The notes under the pieces were generated by a model that was given only the letters and a program-made list of their open reading frames with translations, did not search any database and was not told the origin of the DNA. A stretch of 64,000 nucleotides of DNA, taken from Acidocella sp. KAb 2-4 (GTDB lineage: Bacteria; Pseudomonadota; Alphaproteobacteria; Acetobacterales; Acetobacteraceae). Made by a program: the position numbers and the translations under genes. Within the stretch, counting starts at the first letter, position 1. Each line of letters starts with the position of its first letter. Positions 42,314 to 50,960 of the stretch are shown here, piece by piece. The stretch is from assembly GCF_020567705.1 (NCBI RefSeq), contig NZ_JAJDJU010000003.1:62001-126000 (forward strand), read 5' to 3'.

Positions 42314-43255
42314 TTATGCAGCCTCCTTGAGCAGTTCGCGCGCCGCCCAGTGATCGGCGGTGATCAGCGCGGCCGAGGTCATGATGTCGAGATTGCCGGC
42401 ATAGGCGGGCAGGTAATGGGCCGCGCCCTCGACCTCGAGCAGGATCGTGGTCTTCAGACCGGTGCAGAAGCCGATGCCGGGAATGCGCACCGGCGCGTTG
42501 TCGCCGATATTCTCGAACTGCACCTTCTGCTTCAGGCGGTAGCCGGGCACGTAGGCCTGCACGGTCTTCTCCATCTCCAGCACCGAGGCTTCGATCGCCT
42601 CGCGCGAGCCGCCCTGCGACAGCACGAACACGGTGTCGCGCATGATCAGTGGCGGTTCGGCCGGGTTGAGGATGATGATCGCCTTGCCGCGCTCAGCGCC
42701 GCCGAGCTTCTCGATCGCGTGCGAGGTGGTCTCGGTGAACTCGTCGATATTGGCGCGCGTGCCAGGGCCGGCGGATTTCGAGGAGATCGAGGCGACGATC
42801 TCGCCATAGACCACCCGCTCCACCGCGCGCTTCACGGCGTAAACCATCGGAATTGTGGCCTGGCCGCCGCAGGTGACCATGTTCACGTTCGGCTCGCTGA
42901 TGTTAGCGTCGCCGTTGATCGCGGGGATGGTGAACGGGCCGATGGCGGCGGGGGTGAGGTCGATCACCTTCTTGCCGTCAGCCTGCAGGATCGCGTTGTT
43001 CTTGATATGGGCGCCGGCCGAGGTCGCGTCGAACACCACCTTGATGTCGGCATAGTTCGGCAGCTTGCGCAGCCCCTCGATGCCCTCATGCGTCACCGGC
43101 ACGCCCAGGCGCGCGGCGCGCGCCAAGCCATCCGAGTTCGGGTCGATGCCGACCATCGCGCCCATCTCCAAATTCTTGGAGTTGCGCATGATCTTGATCA
43201 TCAGGTCGGTGCCAATATTGCCCGAGCCAATGATCGCAGCTTTGATCTTTGCCAT
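42314..43255 (-). CDS. dmpF: Acetaldehyde dehydrogenase (acylating)
   Basis: A 313-aa enzyme converting acetaldehyde and CoA to acetyl-CoA with NAD+. The NAD motif [18 protein letters not shown], the substrate block [14 protein letters not shown], the catalytic Cys in [18 protein letters not shown] and the C-terminal [17 protein letters not shown] match DmpF/MhpF. It lies between dmpE (3 bp) and dmpG (1 bp), and probably forms the aldolase-dehydrogenase complex that keeps acetaldehyde from escaping. Confidence 0.95.
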   Translation of the reverse strand: MAKIKAAIIGSGNIGTDLMIKIMRNSKNLEMGAMVGIDPNSDGLARAARLGVPVTHEGIEGLRKLPNYADIKVVFDATSAGAHIKNNAILQADGKKVIDLTPAAIGPFTIPAINGDANISEPNVNMVTCGGQATIPMVYAVKRAVERVVYGEIVASISSKSAGPGTRANIDEFTETTSHAIEKLGGAERGKAIIILNPAEPPLIMRDTVFVLSQGGSREAIEASVLEMEKTVQAYVPGYRLKQKVQFENIGDNAPVRIPGIGFCTGLKTTILLEVEGAAHYLPAYAGNLDIMTSAALITADHWAARELLKEAA

Positions 43256-43258
43256 GAT

Positions 43259-44056
43259 TTACTCCTTTGCAAAGGCCGCGCGCACCGCGCCCAGGCCTTC
43301 GATACGAATGTCGAACACATCACCGGGCTGCACCGAGACCATCGGGCCCAGCGCGCCGGAGAGGATGGTGTCGCCCGCCAGTAGGGGACGGCCCAGACGG
43401 GCCATCACCTTGGCCAGCCACAGCGCCGCGTTGAGCGGCGAGCCCAGGCAGGCCGCGCCAGCGCCGACCGACACCGGCTCGCCCGCTTTTTCCATCACCA
43501 TGCCGCACATGCGCGGGTCGAAATCGGTCAGCCGCACCGGGCGCGAGCCCAGCACATAGAGGCCGGACGAGGCGTTGTCGGCGATGGTGTCGGTGATGCG
43601 GATATCCCAGTTCGCGACGCGCGAACCGACGATCTCGACCGCCGGCACGGCGTATTCGACGGCGCGGAACAGATCCGCCGCCGTCAACTCCGGCTCGGCC
43701 AGGTCGCGCCCGAGCACGAAGGCGATCTCCGCCTCTACTTTCGGCTGCAGCACGTCGGAGAGCGCCACTTCTTCGGCGTCGCCGCGCGCCATGTCGGCGA
43801 ATAGCATGCCGTAATCCGGCTGGCCAACGCCGAGCTGGCGCTGCACGGCCAGCGAGGTCAGGCCGATCTTGCGTCCGACCAAGCGCCGCCCGGCATCGAG
43901 CGCGCGCTGCGTGTTGATCGCCTGCACCGCGTAGGCGGCCTCGACATCGCCTTCCGCCAGCAGTGTGCGGATCGGGGTGGAGGGCGTGCCGCTGCGCGCT
44001 GCCTCATGCAGCGCGTCGGCGGCTTTTTGGATGGCTTCGGGTGTACTCTGGGTCAT
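43259..44056 (-). CDS. dmpE: 2-hydroxypenta-2,4-dienoate hydratase
   Basis: A 265-aa hydratase that adds water to 2-hydroxypentadienoate to give 4-hydroxy-2-oxovalerate. [47 protein letters not shown] and [11 protein letters not shown] identify the MhpD/DmpE branch rather than the decarboxylase. It opens the dmpEFGHID block, since an iclR gene in the opposite direction separates it from the dmpQB-glcG-dmpC block. A promoter for this block must therefore lie in the 188 bp before the iclR start. Confidence 0.92.
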   Translation of the reverse strand: MTQSTPEAIQKAADALHEAARSGTPSTPIRTLLAEGDVEAAYAVQAINTQRALDAGRRLVGRKIGLTSLAVQRQLGVGQPDYGMLFADMARGDAEEVALSDVLQPKVEAEIAFVLGRDLAEPELTAADLFRAVEYAVPAVEIVGSRVANWDIRITDTIADNASSGLYVLGSRPVRLTDFDPRMCGMVMEKAGEPVSVGAGAACLGSPLNAALWLAKVMARLGRPLLAGDTILSGALGPMVSVQPGDVFDIRIEGLGAVRAAFAKE

Positions 44057-44225
44057 ACGGGTACCTTACGGCTTGTTGCGGCAGTGGCGGCGAATCCGTG
44101 AGCCACTGGGCAAAAGCGCTGCTCGGGTTGAAGATGCGGGTTTCCTGGGGCGTCTTCTTGGTAGCGGTTTGCCCAAGCCTGTTTACGCCCCCAGCGGCGG
44201 AATTTGCAATTTACGATGTCATTGG

Positions 44226-44245
44226 TTTTCCATATGGTGAGAAAA
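44226..44245. promoter_or_regulatory. Inverted repeat over the iclR start region
   Basis: TTTTC (44226-44230) and GAAAA (44241-44245) flank a central CCATATGG-containing core (44230-44237), ending at the iclR start codon and in the iclR/dmpE intergenic region. It could be an operator for autoregulation. The arms are short, so the call is weak. Confidence 0.35.
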
Positions 44246-44979
44246 TGGAGGCGAGTGAAGGACAGGGCGCCAGCGCCGTCGAGAAGGGCATCGAATTGTT
44301 TCTGGCGGTGCTCGATGCGGGCGGCAGCGCGCCATTGTCCGAGATCGCGCGCCGGGCGGGCGTGCCGGTCTCCACGGCGCATCGTCTGGTGGCGGCATAT
44401 GTGCGGGCCGGGCTTTTGGCGCGCGCGGGGCGCGGGCGTTACGCGGCGGGCGCCAGGCTGGCAAGGGGGGAAGAGCGCGCGGCCGTGATCGAGGCCAGCC
44501 GTCCGGTGCTGCGCAGACTGGCTCTGGATCATGGCGTGATCGCGCATCTGGGCGTATTCGAGGACGACATGGTCACCTATCTGGTGAAGGAACGCGGGGC
44601 CGGGCCAGATATCTGGACGCGGGAAACCAATCAGCTTGAAGGCTACAGCTCGGCCATCGGCAAGGTGCTGCTCGCCTATTTGAGCGAGGCCGCGCAGAGC
44701 GCCTATCTCGCCAATGGGCCGTTTGTGCCTTTTACTCGCAAGACGATCACCGATCCGGCGGTGCTCGCCGCTGAGCTGCAAATGGTCCGCGAACGGGGTT
44801 ATGCGGTGGACGAGGCCGAGGTCGACGACAATCTTTTTTGCCTGGCGGTGCCAGTGCGGCGGCAGGGCGGGGTGGAGTATGCCATTTCGGTCTCCTCCCG
44901 CTCTGCGGAGTTGATGAGACTGGCGCTGCTGCCGCATCTGCAGAATTGCGCGGCGCGGATCAGCGCCAGTCTTCGGTAA
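44245..44979 (+). CDS. IclR family transcriptional regulator inside the meta-cleavage cluster
   Basis: A 244-aa regulator. The N-terminal winged helix-turn-helix (residues ~8-65) reads ASAVEKGIELFLAVLDAGGSAPLSEIARRAGVPVSTAHRLVAAYV; the C-terminal effector domain has YSSAIGKVLLAYLSEAAQ and ERGYAVDEAEVDDNLFCLAVPVRRQGGVEYAISVS. The ATG at 44245 precedes the conserved HTH; longer frames upstream are not conserved. It is encoded opposite to dmpE and dmpC on both sides. IclR proteins commonly sense aromatic acids, so a role in dmpEFGHID or dmpC control is likely but unproven. Confidence 0.88.
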   Translation: MEASEGQGASAVEKGIELFLAVLDAGGSAPLSEIARRAGVPVSTAHRLVAAYVRAGLLARAGRGRYAAGARLARGEERAAVIEASRPVLRRLALDHGVIAHLGVFEDDMVTYLVKERGAGPDIWTRETNQLEGYSSAIGKVLLAYLSEAAQSAYLANGPFVPFTRKTITDPAVLAAELQMVRERGYAVDEAEVDDNLFCLAVPVRRQGGVEYAISVSSRSAELMRLALLPHLQNCAARISASLR

Positions 44980-44989
44980 GGTCTGGCGC

Positions 44990-46498
44990 TTAGAGTTTCA
45001 CGCAGACATTGGTCATTTCGGTGTAGAACTCCAGCGAGTGCACGCCGCCCTCACGCCCGATGCCCGAGGCCTTGGCGCCGCCGAAGGCGGTGCGCAGGTC
45101 GCGCAGGAACCAGGAATTCACCCAGCAAATGCCGACCTCCAGCTTGGAGGCGACGCGGTGGGCGCGCGAGACATTCTCCGTCCATACCGCCGCGGCCAAG
45201 CCATACGGGGTGTTGTTGGCGAGGTGGATGACCTCCTCCTCGGTGTCGAACGGGCGGATATGGCAGCACGGGCCAAAGATCTCCTCGGTCACCACCGGGT
45301 GATCGTCCGCGAGGCCGGTCCAGATGGTCGGCTGCACCCAGGAACCGCCGGCCAGATCGGCGGGCATGTCGGGCACGCCGCCGCCGGTGACGACCGTGGC
45401 GCCGCCCTCGACGGCCTTGGCGTAGTAGGAGAGCACCTTCTTGCGGTGGGTCTCATGGATGAGCGGGCCCATGCCGGTGGCGGGGTCCTCGGGGCGGCCG
45501 AGCTTCATGGCCTCGGCGCCGGCCTTCAGGCGGGCGACGAATTCATCGAAAATCGGGCGCTGCACGTACACACGCTCTGTACCCAGGCAGACCTGGCCGC
45601 AATTGGCGAAGGCCGAACGCATGGTGCCCTCGATCGCCTTCTCCATATCGCAATCAGCGAACACGATGCCGGGGTTCTTGCCGCCCAGCTCCAGCGAGAC
45701 GGGACGGATGCCATGCGAGGCGGCAAGCATGATCTGCTCACCCGACTTGGTGGAGCCGGTGAAGGTCACGCCGTTGACGCCCGGGTGCTGGGTGAGGAAC
45801 TGGCCGGCCGAGTTGCCGCCGAAGCCGTGGACGACGTTATACACGCCCTTGGGCACGCCAACCTTGTTCATCACCTCGCCGAGCAGCGTGGCGGTGAGCG
45901 GGGTGGATTCGGAGGGCTTGACCACCACGGTATTGCCGAGCGCCAGCGCCGGGCCGACCTTCCAGGTCATCAGCAGCAGCGGCAGGTTCCAGGGCGAGAT
46001 CACGGCGATCACGCCGCGCGGGCGGCGCAGCGCGTAGTTCAGCGCGCCCTTGCCGTCTGGGGTGGCCATCGGGAAGGTCTCGGTGGAGACGGTCTTCACC
46101 ACGTCCGTGAACATGGTGAAGTTGGCGGCGCCGCGCGGAATGTCGATATGCGAGGCGAGCGACATCGGCTTGCCGGTGTCCAGGCACTCGGCCTCCAGGA
46201 AGTCGTCGAAGCGGTTGTTGATCTCGGCGGCGACGGCGGCGAGCATGTTGGTGCGCTCGACCACGGTGAGCTTGCCCCACGGGCCGTCCAGCGCGGCGCG
46301 CGCGGCCTTCACCGCGGCATCCACCTCGGCCTGGCCGGCCTCGGGAACGGCGCCGATGCGCGAGCCGTCGATCGGGCAAATATTGTCGTAGCTCTTGCCG
46401 CTCGTGCCCTGGGTGAACTCGCCGTTGATGAAATGCGCGGCGTCGCGGCGGGCGGGGCTCTCAGCCAGCGAGCGGCGCGGATGTGATGGAGCGTTCAT
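44990..46498 (-). CDS. dmpC: 2-hydroxymuconic semialdehyde dehydrogenase
   Basis: A 502-aa ALDH-superfamily enzyme oxidising 2-hydroxymuconic semialdehyde to 2-hydroxymuconate (the oxalocrotonate branch). ISPWNLPLLLMTWKVGPALALGNTVVVKPSESTP, the Glu in LELGGKNPGIVF and the catalytic Cys in FANCGQVCLGTERVYVQ are intact, with ELEFYTEMTNVCVKL at the end. The ATG at 46498 has GAGGA 7 nt upstream. It converges with iclR, 10 bp between stops, and follows the GlcG-like gene by 124 bp, so it can share the transcript from the dmpQ promoter. Confidence 0.92.
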   Translation of the reverse strand: MNAPSHPRRSLAESPARRDAAHFINGEFTQGTSGKSYDNICPIDGSRIGAVPEAGQAEVDAAVKAARAALDGPWGKLTVVERTNMLAAVAAEINNRFDDFLEAECLDTGKPMSLASHIDIPRGAANFTMFTDVVKTVSTETFPMATPDGKGALNYALRRPRGVIAVISPWNLPLLLMTWKVGPALALGNTVVVKPSESTPLTATLLGEVMNKVGVPKGVYNVVHGFGGNSAGQFLTQHPGVNGVTFTGSTKSGEQIMLAASHGIRPVSLELGGKNPGIVFADCDMEKAIEGTMRSAFANCGQVCLGTERVYVQRPIFDEFVARLKAGAEAMKLGRPEDPATGMGPLIHETHRKKVLSYYAKAVEGGATVVTGGGVPDMPADLAGGSWVQPTIWTGLADDHPVVTEEIFGPCCHIRPFDTEEEVIHLANNTPYGLAAAVWTENVSRAHRVASKLEVGICWVNSWFLRDLRTAFGGAKASGIGREGGVHSLEFYTEMTNVCVKL

Positions 46499-46622
46499 GT
46501 TGCTATCCTCGAGTGAGTGGCAAAAAAGAAAAAACCATGCCCCAGCGCGTAACGCCGGAAGCGGAGCCGAAGCCGGATGGTTGTGGCGTTGGACGCGGCC
46601 GCAACGCCAGCGGCGGAAAACT

Positions 46623-47051
46623 TTAAGGCGCGAGGCCGAGCGCGGCGAGACCGGCGGCGGCGCAAGCGCGGTCGTCATCCTCAGAGCCGCCGGACACGCC
46701 GATGCCGCCGATCACGGTGCCGTTCTGCCTGACAGGCATGCCGCCGCCAAACAGCACGACATTGGGGCGGGAGGCGATGCCGTCCAGCAGCACCTGGCTG
46801 TGGCTCAGGCCGGAAGCGAGTTGATCTGTGCTGGCGCCGAAGATCGCGGCGGTCCAGGCTTTATCGCGGGCGATGTCGATCGACGCCACGAAGGCGCCGT
46901 CGCCGCGCAGGCAGGCCAGGAGATGCCCGCCGGCATCGACCACCGCGGCCACCACGGGCACGTTGCGCGCCTTCGCGGTGTCCTGCGCCGCGAGGACGGC
47001 CTTCAGCGCCGCCTCGGCGGTAATGGTGGGGATGCTGCGGGAAATGCTCAT
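46623..47051 (-). CDS. GlcG/HbpS family protein (DUF336) of the meta-cleavage operon
   Basis: A 142-aa cytosolic protein of the GlcG/HbpS-like family, some members of which bind heme, while many have no assigned function. PTITAEAALKAVLAAQDTAKARNVPVVAAVVDAGGHLLACLRGDGA and the C-terminal VIGGIGVSGGSEDDDRACAAAGLAALG are its conserved blocks. A homologue is often present in phenol and catechol operons, and here it sits between dmpB and dmpC, 21 bp behind the dioxygenase. It is probably expressed with them. A role in iron or dioxygenase maintenance is only a guess. Confidence 0.82.
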   Translation of the reverse strand: MSISRSIPTITAEAALKAVLAAQDTAKARNVPVVAAVVDAGGHLLACLRGDGAFVASIDIARDKAWTAAIFGASTDQLASGLSHSQVLLDGIASRPNVVLFGGGMPVRQNGTVIGGIGVSGGSEDDDRACAAAGLAALGLAP

Positions 47052-47072
47052 GACCTGCCTGCTGGTTGGGGG

Positions 47073-47993
47073 TTAGGTGACGACGGAGAGGAACGCCGCG
47101 TTCAGCTGGCGCTCATAATAGAATATACCTTTGCCGATCTGGGTTTCGTCCCAGGTGCGGGTCGGGCTGTCGGGGTAATAGGTATAACCGCCGGCGAACA
47201 CTTCGCAACGGTTGCCGGATGGATCGAAGAAATAGATCGTCTGGCCGCGGGTGATGCCGTGGCGCGTCGGCCCGATATCCACCGAGATGTCGTAGCGAGT
47301 GATGATATCGCCGGCATGGCCAACATCCGCCCAGCTTTCCAGCTCGAAGGAGACGTGGTGCAGCTTACCCGGCTCCGGGTGCTTCACGAAGGCGATGTCA
47401 TGCGCCTTCATGCCGCAGCTCATCCAGATGGCCAGCAGGCCGTCCGGCATGTCCACGCGCTCGGCGCACTTGAAGTCGAGAACCTTCTCGAAGAAGTCGA
47501 GCGTCTTCTCGATGTCCGGGCCGTAAAGCAGGCAGTGGTCCATGCGGCGCGCGCCCATGCCGTGCGGCTCCACGGTCCACACATCCGGGTTGTGGATCAT
47601 CGGCTTCGGGTCCGACAGATCGGCATGCGCGTACAGCTCGATGCGGTGGCCAGAGGAGAGGGTCCAGCCGATGCGGCGGCCGAGGCCCGGCTGCTCGCCA
47701 GCCGCGACATGGTCCACCGGGTAGCCATAGGCGATCACGCGCTTCTCAAAGGAGTCGAGATCGGCCTCGGAGGCAACCTTGAAGGCGAAAGCGTCGATGC
47801 CGGCATGATCCGCCTTGCGCAGCACCAAGCTGTGATGGTCGAACTCATCGCCGCATTTCAGGTAGACGCGGCCATCGGTGCCGGTGGTCACGTGATGCAT
47901 GCCGATGCGCTTGATGTAGTGATCGAGCGACTTCTCCATGTCCAGCACGCGCACCTGCGCAAACCCTGGACGTAAAACTCCGGTCATAGCCAT
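47073..47993 (-). CDS. dmpB: Catechol 2,3-dioxygenase, copy 1 (extradiol)
   Basis: A 306-aa two-domain vicinal-oxygen-chelate enzyme that opens catechol to 2-hydroxymuconic semialdehyde. The Fe(II) ligands are His153 (MDHCLLYG), His213 (KLHHVSFELES) and Glu264 (SGNRCEVFAGG), as in XylE. YFFDPSGNR and WDETQIGKGIFYYERQLNAAFL close the C-terminal half. The start at 47993 is supported by the paralogue at 62.3 kb, which begins with the same MAxTG-LRPGF. It follows the XylT-like ferredoxin by 2 bp and belongs to the leftward operon. Confidence 0.95.
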   Translation of the reverse strand: MAMTGVLRPGFAQVRVLDMEKSLDHYIKRIGMHHVTTGTDGRVYLKCGDEFDHHSLVLRKADHAGIDAFAFKVASEADLDSFEKRVIAYGYPVDHVAAGEQPGLGRRIGWTLSSGHRIELYAHADLSDPKPMIHNPDVWTVEPHGMGARRMDHCLLYGPDIEKTLDFFEKVLDFKCAERVDMPDGLLAIWMSCGMKAHDIAFVKHPEPGKLHHVSFELESWADVGHAGDIITRYDISVDIGPTRHGITRGQTIYFFDPSGNRCEVFAGGYTYYPDSPTRTWDETQIGKGIFYYERQLNAAFLSVVT

Positions 47994-47995
47994 TG

Positions 47996-48355
47996 TTATG
48001 CTGTCTCCTGACTTTCTGTTGCGGCCGTTTTTGCCTTTTTGACGAAATGCGGCGGCTCGATCCGCAGTTCGATGTCGGACAGAGGGTAGATGGCGCAGGA
48101 GAGAACCAGTCCCGCGGCTTCATCCGCCTCTGAAATATGGGCGCGGCTCATGGGGTCCGCCTTGAATTCGCCAGCGGTGACGCGCACCCGGCACACCCCG
48201 CAGCCGCCACGCCGGCACCCCACCGGCAGCCGGTAGGGCAGATTTTTCAACCGGCCGAATCCCTGGGCACGCTCCATCGCCACGAGCGCGCGCTCGCCCT
48301 CATAGCACGTCGCCTCGCCAGCGCCCTCGACGGTAATCTTGTGGCTTGCCGCCAT
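47996..48355 (-). CDS. dmpQ: [2Fe-2S] ferredoxin that reactivates catechol 2,3-dioxygenase (XylT/DmpQ type)
   Basis: A 119-aa plant-type ferredoxin with cluster ligands Cys47, Cys52, Cys55 (GCRRGGCGVC) and Cys87 (VLSC). In the TOL pathway XylT re-reduces the dioxygenase iron after inactivation by substituted catechols. It is the first gene of the leftward operon, ending 2 bp before dmpB, so electrons for this repair are made in step. Its C-terminal tail (KKAKTAATESQETA) is a low-complexity extension. The assignment is firm on domain and context. Confidence 0.9.
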   Translation of the reverse strand: MAASHKITVEGAGEATCYEGERALVAMERAQGFGRLKNLPYRLPVGCRRGGCGVCRVRVTAGEFKADPMSRAHISEADEAAGLVLSCAIYPLSDIELRIEPPHFVKKAKTAATESQETA

Positions 48356-48483
48356 CAGCGCGCGCCTTTGGCTGGCTGGGGCTGGCGCGATTGCATCAGC
48401 GAATGAACGTTTCCGCGCATTGTTTTTCCTGTGACCGAGGTCGCTGGCGGCGCTTTTTACCGCACCGCACCGATATTGAGGCG

Positions 48484-48540
48484 CTTATCGGCGTAGTTTG
48501 TCCAGGTGTCAATAATAATTTCGAGATTTTTGGGAACTTC
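48484..48540 (-). promoter_or_regulatory. Meta-operon promoter with GntR-type operator, copy 1
   Basis: On the minus strand the 26-bp element (48540-48515, core AAAATCTCGAAATTAT) is followed by TTGACA (48512-48507), a 17-bp spacer and GATAAG (48489-48484). A 22/26-identical, oppositely oriented copy lies at 49475-49500. It would drive dmpQ and the genes after it. The -10 is imperfect. Confidence 0.7.
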
Positions 48541-48634
48541 GTGAAAACTGTAAAATTGCTGCACATGCGAAGAGTGTTGATTTTTTATGTTGCTTGCATT
48601 TAGATTTGTAAAAATCGTATTTTCCGAGGAAATG

Positions 48635-49399
48635 ATGGCGGGGCTGGCGCTGGCCGGGGCCGCAACCAAGAATATGCCTGGAGTGACCAGATTTATGGAT
48701 ACCAATGTGACGTCGGCCCCGGTCGCAGCCCCTAAAGTGGGGACCGCGCGCAGCTTGGTGGAAGCCGCGCACGAAACCATCCGCCACGAGATTCTGATCG
48801 GCGCGCTGGCGCCGGAGACCAAGCTGCGCTTCGAAATGCTGCGCAAGCGCTACGGCTTTGGCGCCAGCACGCTGCGCGAGGCGCTAACCCGGTTGGTGGG
48901 CGAGGCGCTGGTCACCTCCGAGGAACAGAAGGGCTTCAGGGTGGCGCCGGTCTCGATTGAGGATCTGGCCGATCTCACGCGCACGCGGGTTTTTCTTGAG
49001 AAAGAGGCGCTGCGCGAATCGATCCGCTGCGGCGACGATGCCTGGGAAGGGCGCGTGGTGGCGGCGTATCACCGCCTGTCCAAGACCGAGGCGCGGCTGC
49101 TGACCTCGCCGGAGATCCCGCAAGACGAGTTCGAGCTGCGCAACCGCGAATTCCACCAGGCGCTCATCAGTGCCTGTCCGTCACGCTGGTTGAATCATCT
49201 TTACGGGGTGCTGTTCCAGCAATCCGAGCGGTACCGGCGCATCTCGCTGGTCAACCGCAAGGTGTCGCGCGACGTGCACGCCGAGCACAAGGCGATCTTT
49301 GAAGCGGCGCTGGCGCGTGACGCCGACCTCGCCTGCAGGGTGGCTGGAGAGCATATCGAGCGGACGCTGTCTGTCATGTCGAAGGTGCTGGCGAGCTGA
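48635..49399 (+). CDS. GntR family (FCD domain) regulator of the phenol/catechol genes
   Basis: A 254-aa regulator. An N-terminal winged HTH (residues ~35-105) includes LVEAAHETIRHEILIGALAPETKLRFEMLRKRYGFGASTLREALTRLVGEALVTSEEQKGF, in FadR-like order; the C-terminal FCD ligand domain (residues ~110-240) has DLTRTRVFLEKEALRESI, FHQALISACPSRWLNHLYGVLFQQS and HAEHKAIFEAALARDADLACRVAGEHIERT. The start is uncertain: 48635 has GAGG 5 nt upstream, 48695 would leave a typical short tail. The gene lies between two operons whose promoters share an operator-like element, so it most likely controls both. Confidence 0.85.
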   Translation: MAGLALAGAATKNMPGVTRFMDTNVTSAPVAAPKVGTARSLVEAAHETIRHEILIGALAPETKLRFEMLRKRYGFGASTLREALTRLVGEALVTSEEQKGFRVAPVSIEDLADLTRTRVFLEKEALRESIRCGDDAWEGRVVAAYHRLSKTEARLLTSPEIPQDEFELRNREFHQALISACPSRWLNHLYGVLFQQSERYRRISLVNRKVSRDVHAEHKAIFEAALARDADLACRVAGEHIERTLSVMSKVLAS

Positions 49400-49474
49400 T
49401 GCTGATGGTGACGCGCGTGCATTGCAGCGGCGCAAAATAATCCTATCGGCTTGATCGGCGAATGTGGGTATATG

Positions 49475-49531
49475 GAAGTTTTTGAAAATCTCGAAATTAT
49501 AATTGACGTACGAGAAAAACACCCGTAGAGA
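49475..49531 (+). promoter_or_regulatory. Phenol hydroxylase promoter with GntR-type operator, copy 2
   Basis: The 26-bp element at 49475-49500 (core AAAATCTCGAAATTAT) ends 2 bp before TTGACG (49503-49508); a 17-bp spacer leads to TAGAGA (49526-49531). The same arrangement, inverted, precedes the leftward meta operon. A site just upstream of -35 suits an activator. Confidence 0.7.
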
Positions 49532-49594
49532 CGAAACTGTGCGAGAGGCGCGATAAAGAAGAGCGCACCGCACGATGAGGAGGAGGTCTTAAGG

Positions 49595-49885
49595 ATGGCA
49601 AGCCGGAACCCGTCAGGGGGGCGAGAGCCGGAAGGTTCTGCGGAAAGCAATTCTTCTTTCGTCCGTGTGCTGGGGACGCGCTCTGGCCGATTTGTGGAGT
49701 TTGAGTTCAGCCTGGGAGACGAGGATCTCTCGGTCGAACTGATCCTGCCGCTACAGGCTTTTAAGGAATTTTGCGAGGCACGCCACGCGACCATCCTGCC
49801 GCCGGCGGACGCCGTCGCGGCCGAGCTGGACCGGATGGCTTGGCGTGCCGGGCAGCCCGGGCTGTTGCGCCGCCCGGAGCGCTAA
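49595..49885 (+). CDS. dmpK: Phenol hydroxylase assembly protein DmpK (P0)
   Basis: A 96-aa accessory protein required in Pseudomonas CF600 for phenol hydroxylase assembly but not part of the active complex. FVRVLGTRSGRFVEFEFSLGDEDLSVELILPLQAFKEFCEAR matches the family; the C-terminal AVAAELDRMAWRAGQPGLLRRP is also typical. The N-terminal 20 residues are low complexity. AGGAGG lies 10 nt upstream. First gene of the rightward operon, downstream of the GntR-type promoter. Confidence 0.88.
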   Translation: MASRNPSGGREPEGSAESNSSFVRVLGTRSGRFVEFEFSLGDEDLSVELILPLQAFKEFCEARHATILPPADAVAAELDRMAWRAGQPGLLRRPER

Positions 49886-49952
49886 AATTTTCACCGACTG
49901 AAGCAATGACAACAAGCCGGGGCGCCGCGGGTGCTCCACGGAGAGGATACGT

Positions 49953-50945
49953 ATGACCGTACAGATTAAGACCATCGACCTTGAGCCGAAACGCAACACG
50001 TTTGCGCATGTCGCCCGCCGCCTCGGCGCGGACAAGCCTGCCTCGCGCTATCAGGAGGCCACGCTCGATGTGCAAGCCACCGAGAATTTCCATTACAAGC
50101 CGCTCTGGGAGCCGGAATACTGGCACTACGACACCCGCAAGACCGCGGTGGTGATGGCGGATTGGTACAAGCCGCTGGATCCACGGCAGTTTTATTATTC
50201 CACCTACAACATTGCCCGCGCCAACATGAACCAGGCGGCCGAGAAGAATTTCGCGTTCGTGGATGAGCGCGGGCTGCTGACCAAGGCCTCCGCGCAGGCG
50301 CAGGCGGCCATCCGCCGCGGGCTGCTGCCGGTGCGCCATCTGCATTGGGGCAGCAACATGAACATGGCTGAGATGACCCAGCGTGGCTATGGCACGGCCG
50401 TCACCGCGCCGTGCATCTTCTCGGCGGGCGATCACCTCGGCATGGCGCAGTATGTCAGCCGCATCGGCTTGCTGCTCGACGGCCAGACCGGCGCGACGCT
50501 GGATGAGGCCAAGCAGACCTGGCTGAACGATGCCGCCTGGCAGGAGATCCGCCGCCTGATCGAGGATACCTTCGTCGAGCGCGACTGGTTCCATCTGTTC
50601 GTGGCGCAAGCGCTGGGCGTGAACGGTGTGCTCCTGCCATTCATGTACAAGAAGGCTGAAGCGGCCTGGACCGACGCGGCGATGCCGATCGCGCTGCTGA
50701 CCGAGTTCATGAATGACTGGCACGCCGAGGAAGCGCGGTGGAGCGATTCCGTGATCAAGACGGTCGCCGCTGAATCCGACGCCAACAAGGCGCTGGTTTC
50801 TGAGTGGGCCAAGACCTGGATTGCGCGCGCGACCGCGGCGGCCAAGCCGCTCTCCGCCGCGCTGCTGAATGATGACGGCGCCGCCGCCGCCGCCGCCGGG
50901 GCCGAGGCCCTGAAGAAGGCCGCCAGCCTCGGCCTCGCGGTTTAA
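49953..50945 (+). CDS. dmpL: Phenol hydroxylase P1 oxygenase component (beta subunit)
   Basis: A 330-aa ferritin-like subunit of the soluble diiron monooxygenase hydroxylase (DmpLNO). The start TVQIKTIDLEPKRNTFAHVARRLGADKPASRYQEATLDVQ and WEPEYWHYDTRKT, DPRQFYYSTYNIARANMNQAAEKNF match P1. The diiron site itself is in DmpN; this chain is structural. It belongs to the dmpKLMNOP operon, 67 bp behind dmpK and 15 bp before dmpM. Confidence 0.95.
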   Translation: MTVQIKTIDLEPKRNTFAHVARRLGADKPASRYQEATLDVQATENFHYKPLWEPEYWHYDTRKTAVVMADWYKPLDPRQFYYSTYNIARANMNQAAEKNFAFVDERGLLTKASAQAQAAIRRGLLPVRHLHWGSNMNMAEMTQRGYGTAVTAPCIFSAGDHLGMAQYVSRIGLLLDGQTGATLDEAKQTWLNDAAWQEIRRLIEDTFVERDWFHLFVAQALGVNGVLLPFMYKKAEAAWTDAAMPIALLTEFMNDWHAEEARWSDSVIKTVAAESDANKALVSEWAKTWIARATAAAKPLSAALLNDDGAAAAAAGAEALKKAASLGLAV

Positions 50946-50960
50946 GGAAAGGAAACGGAA

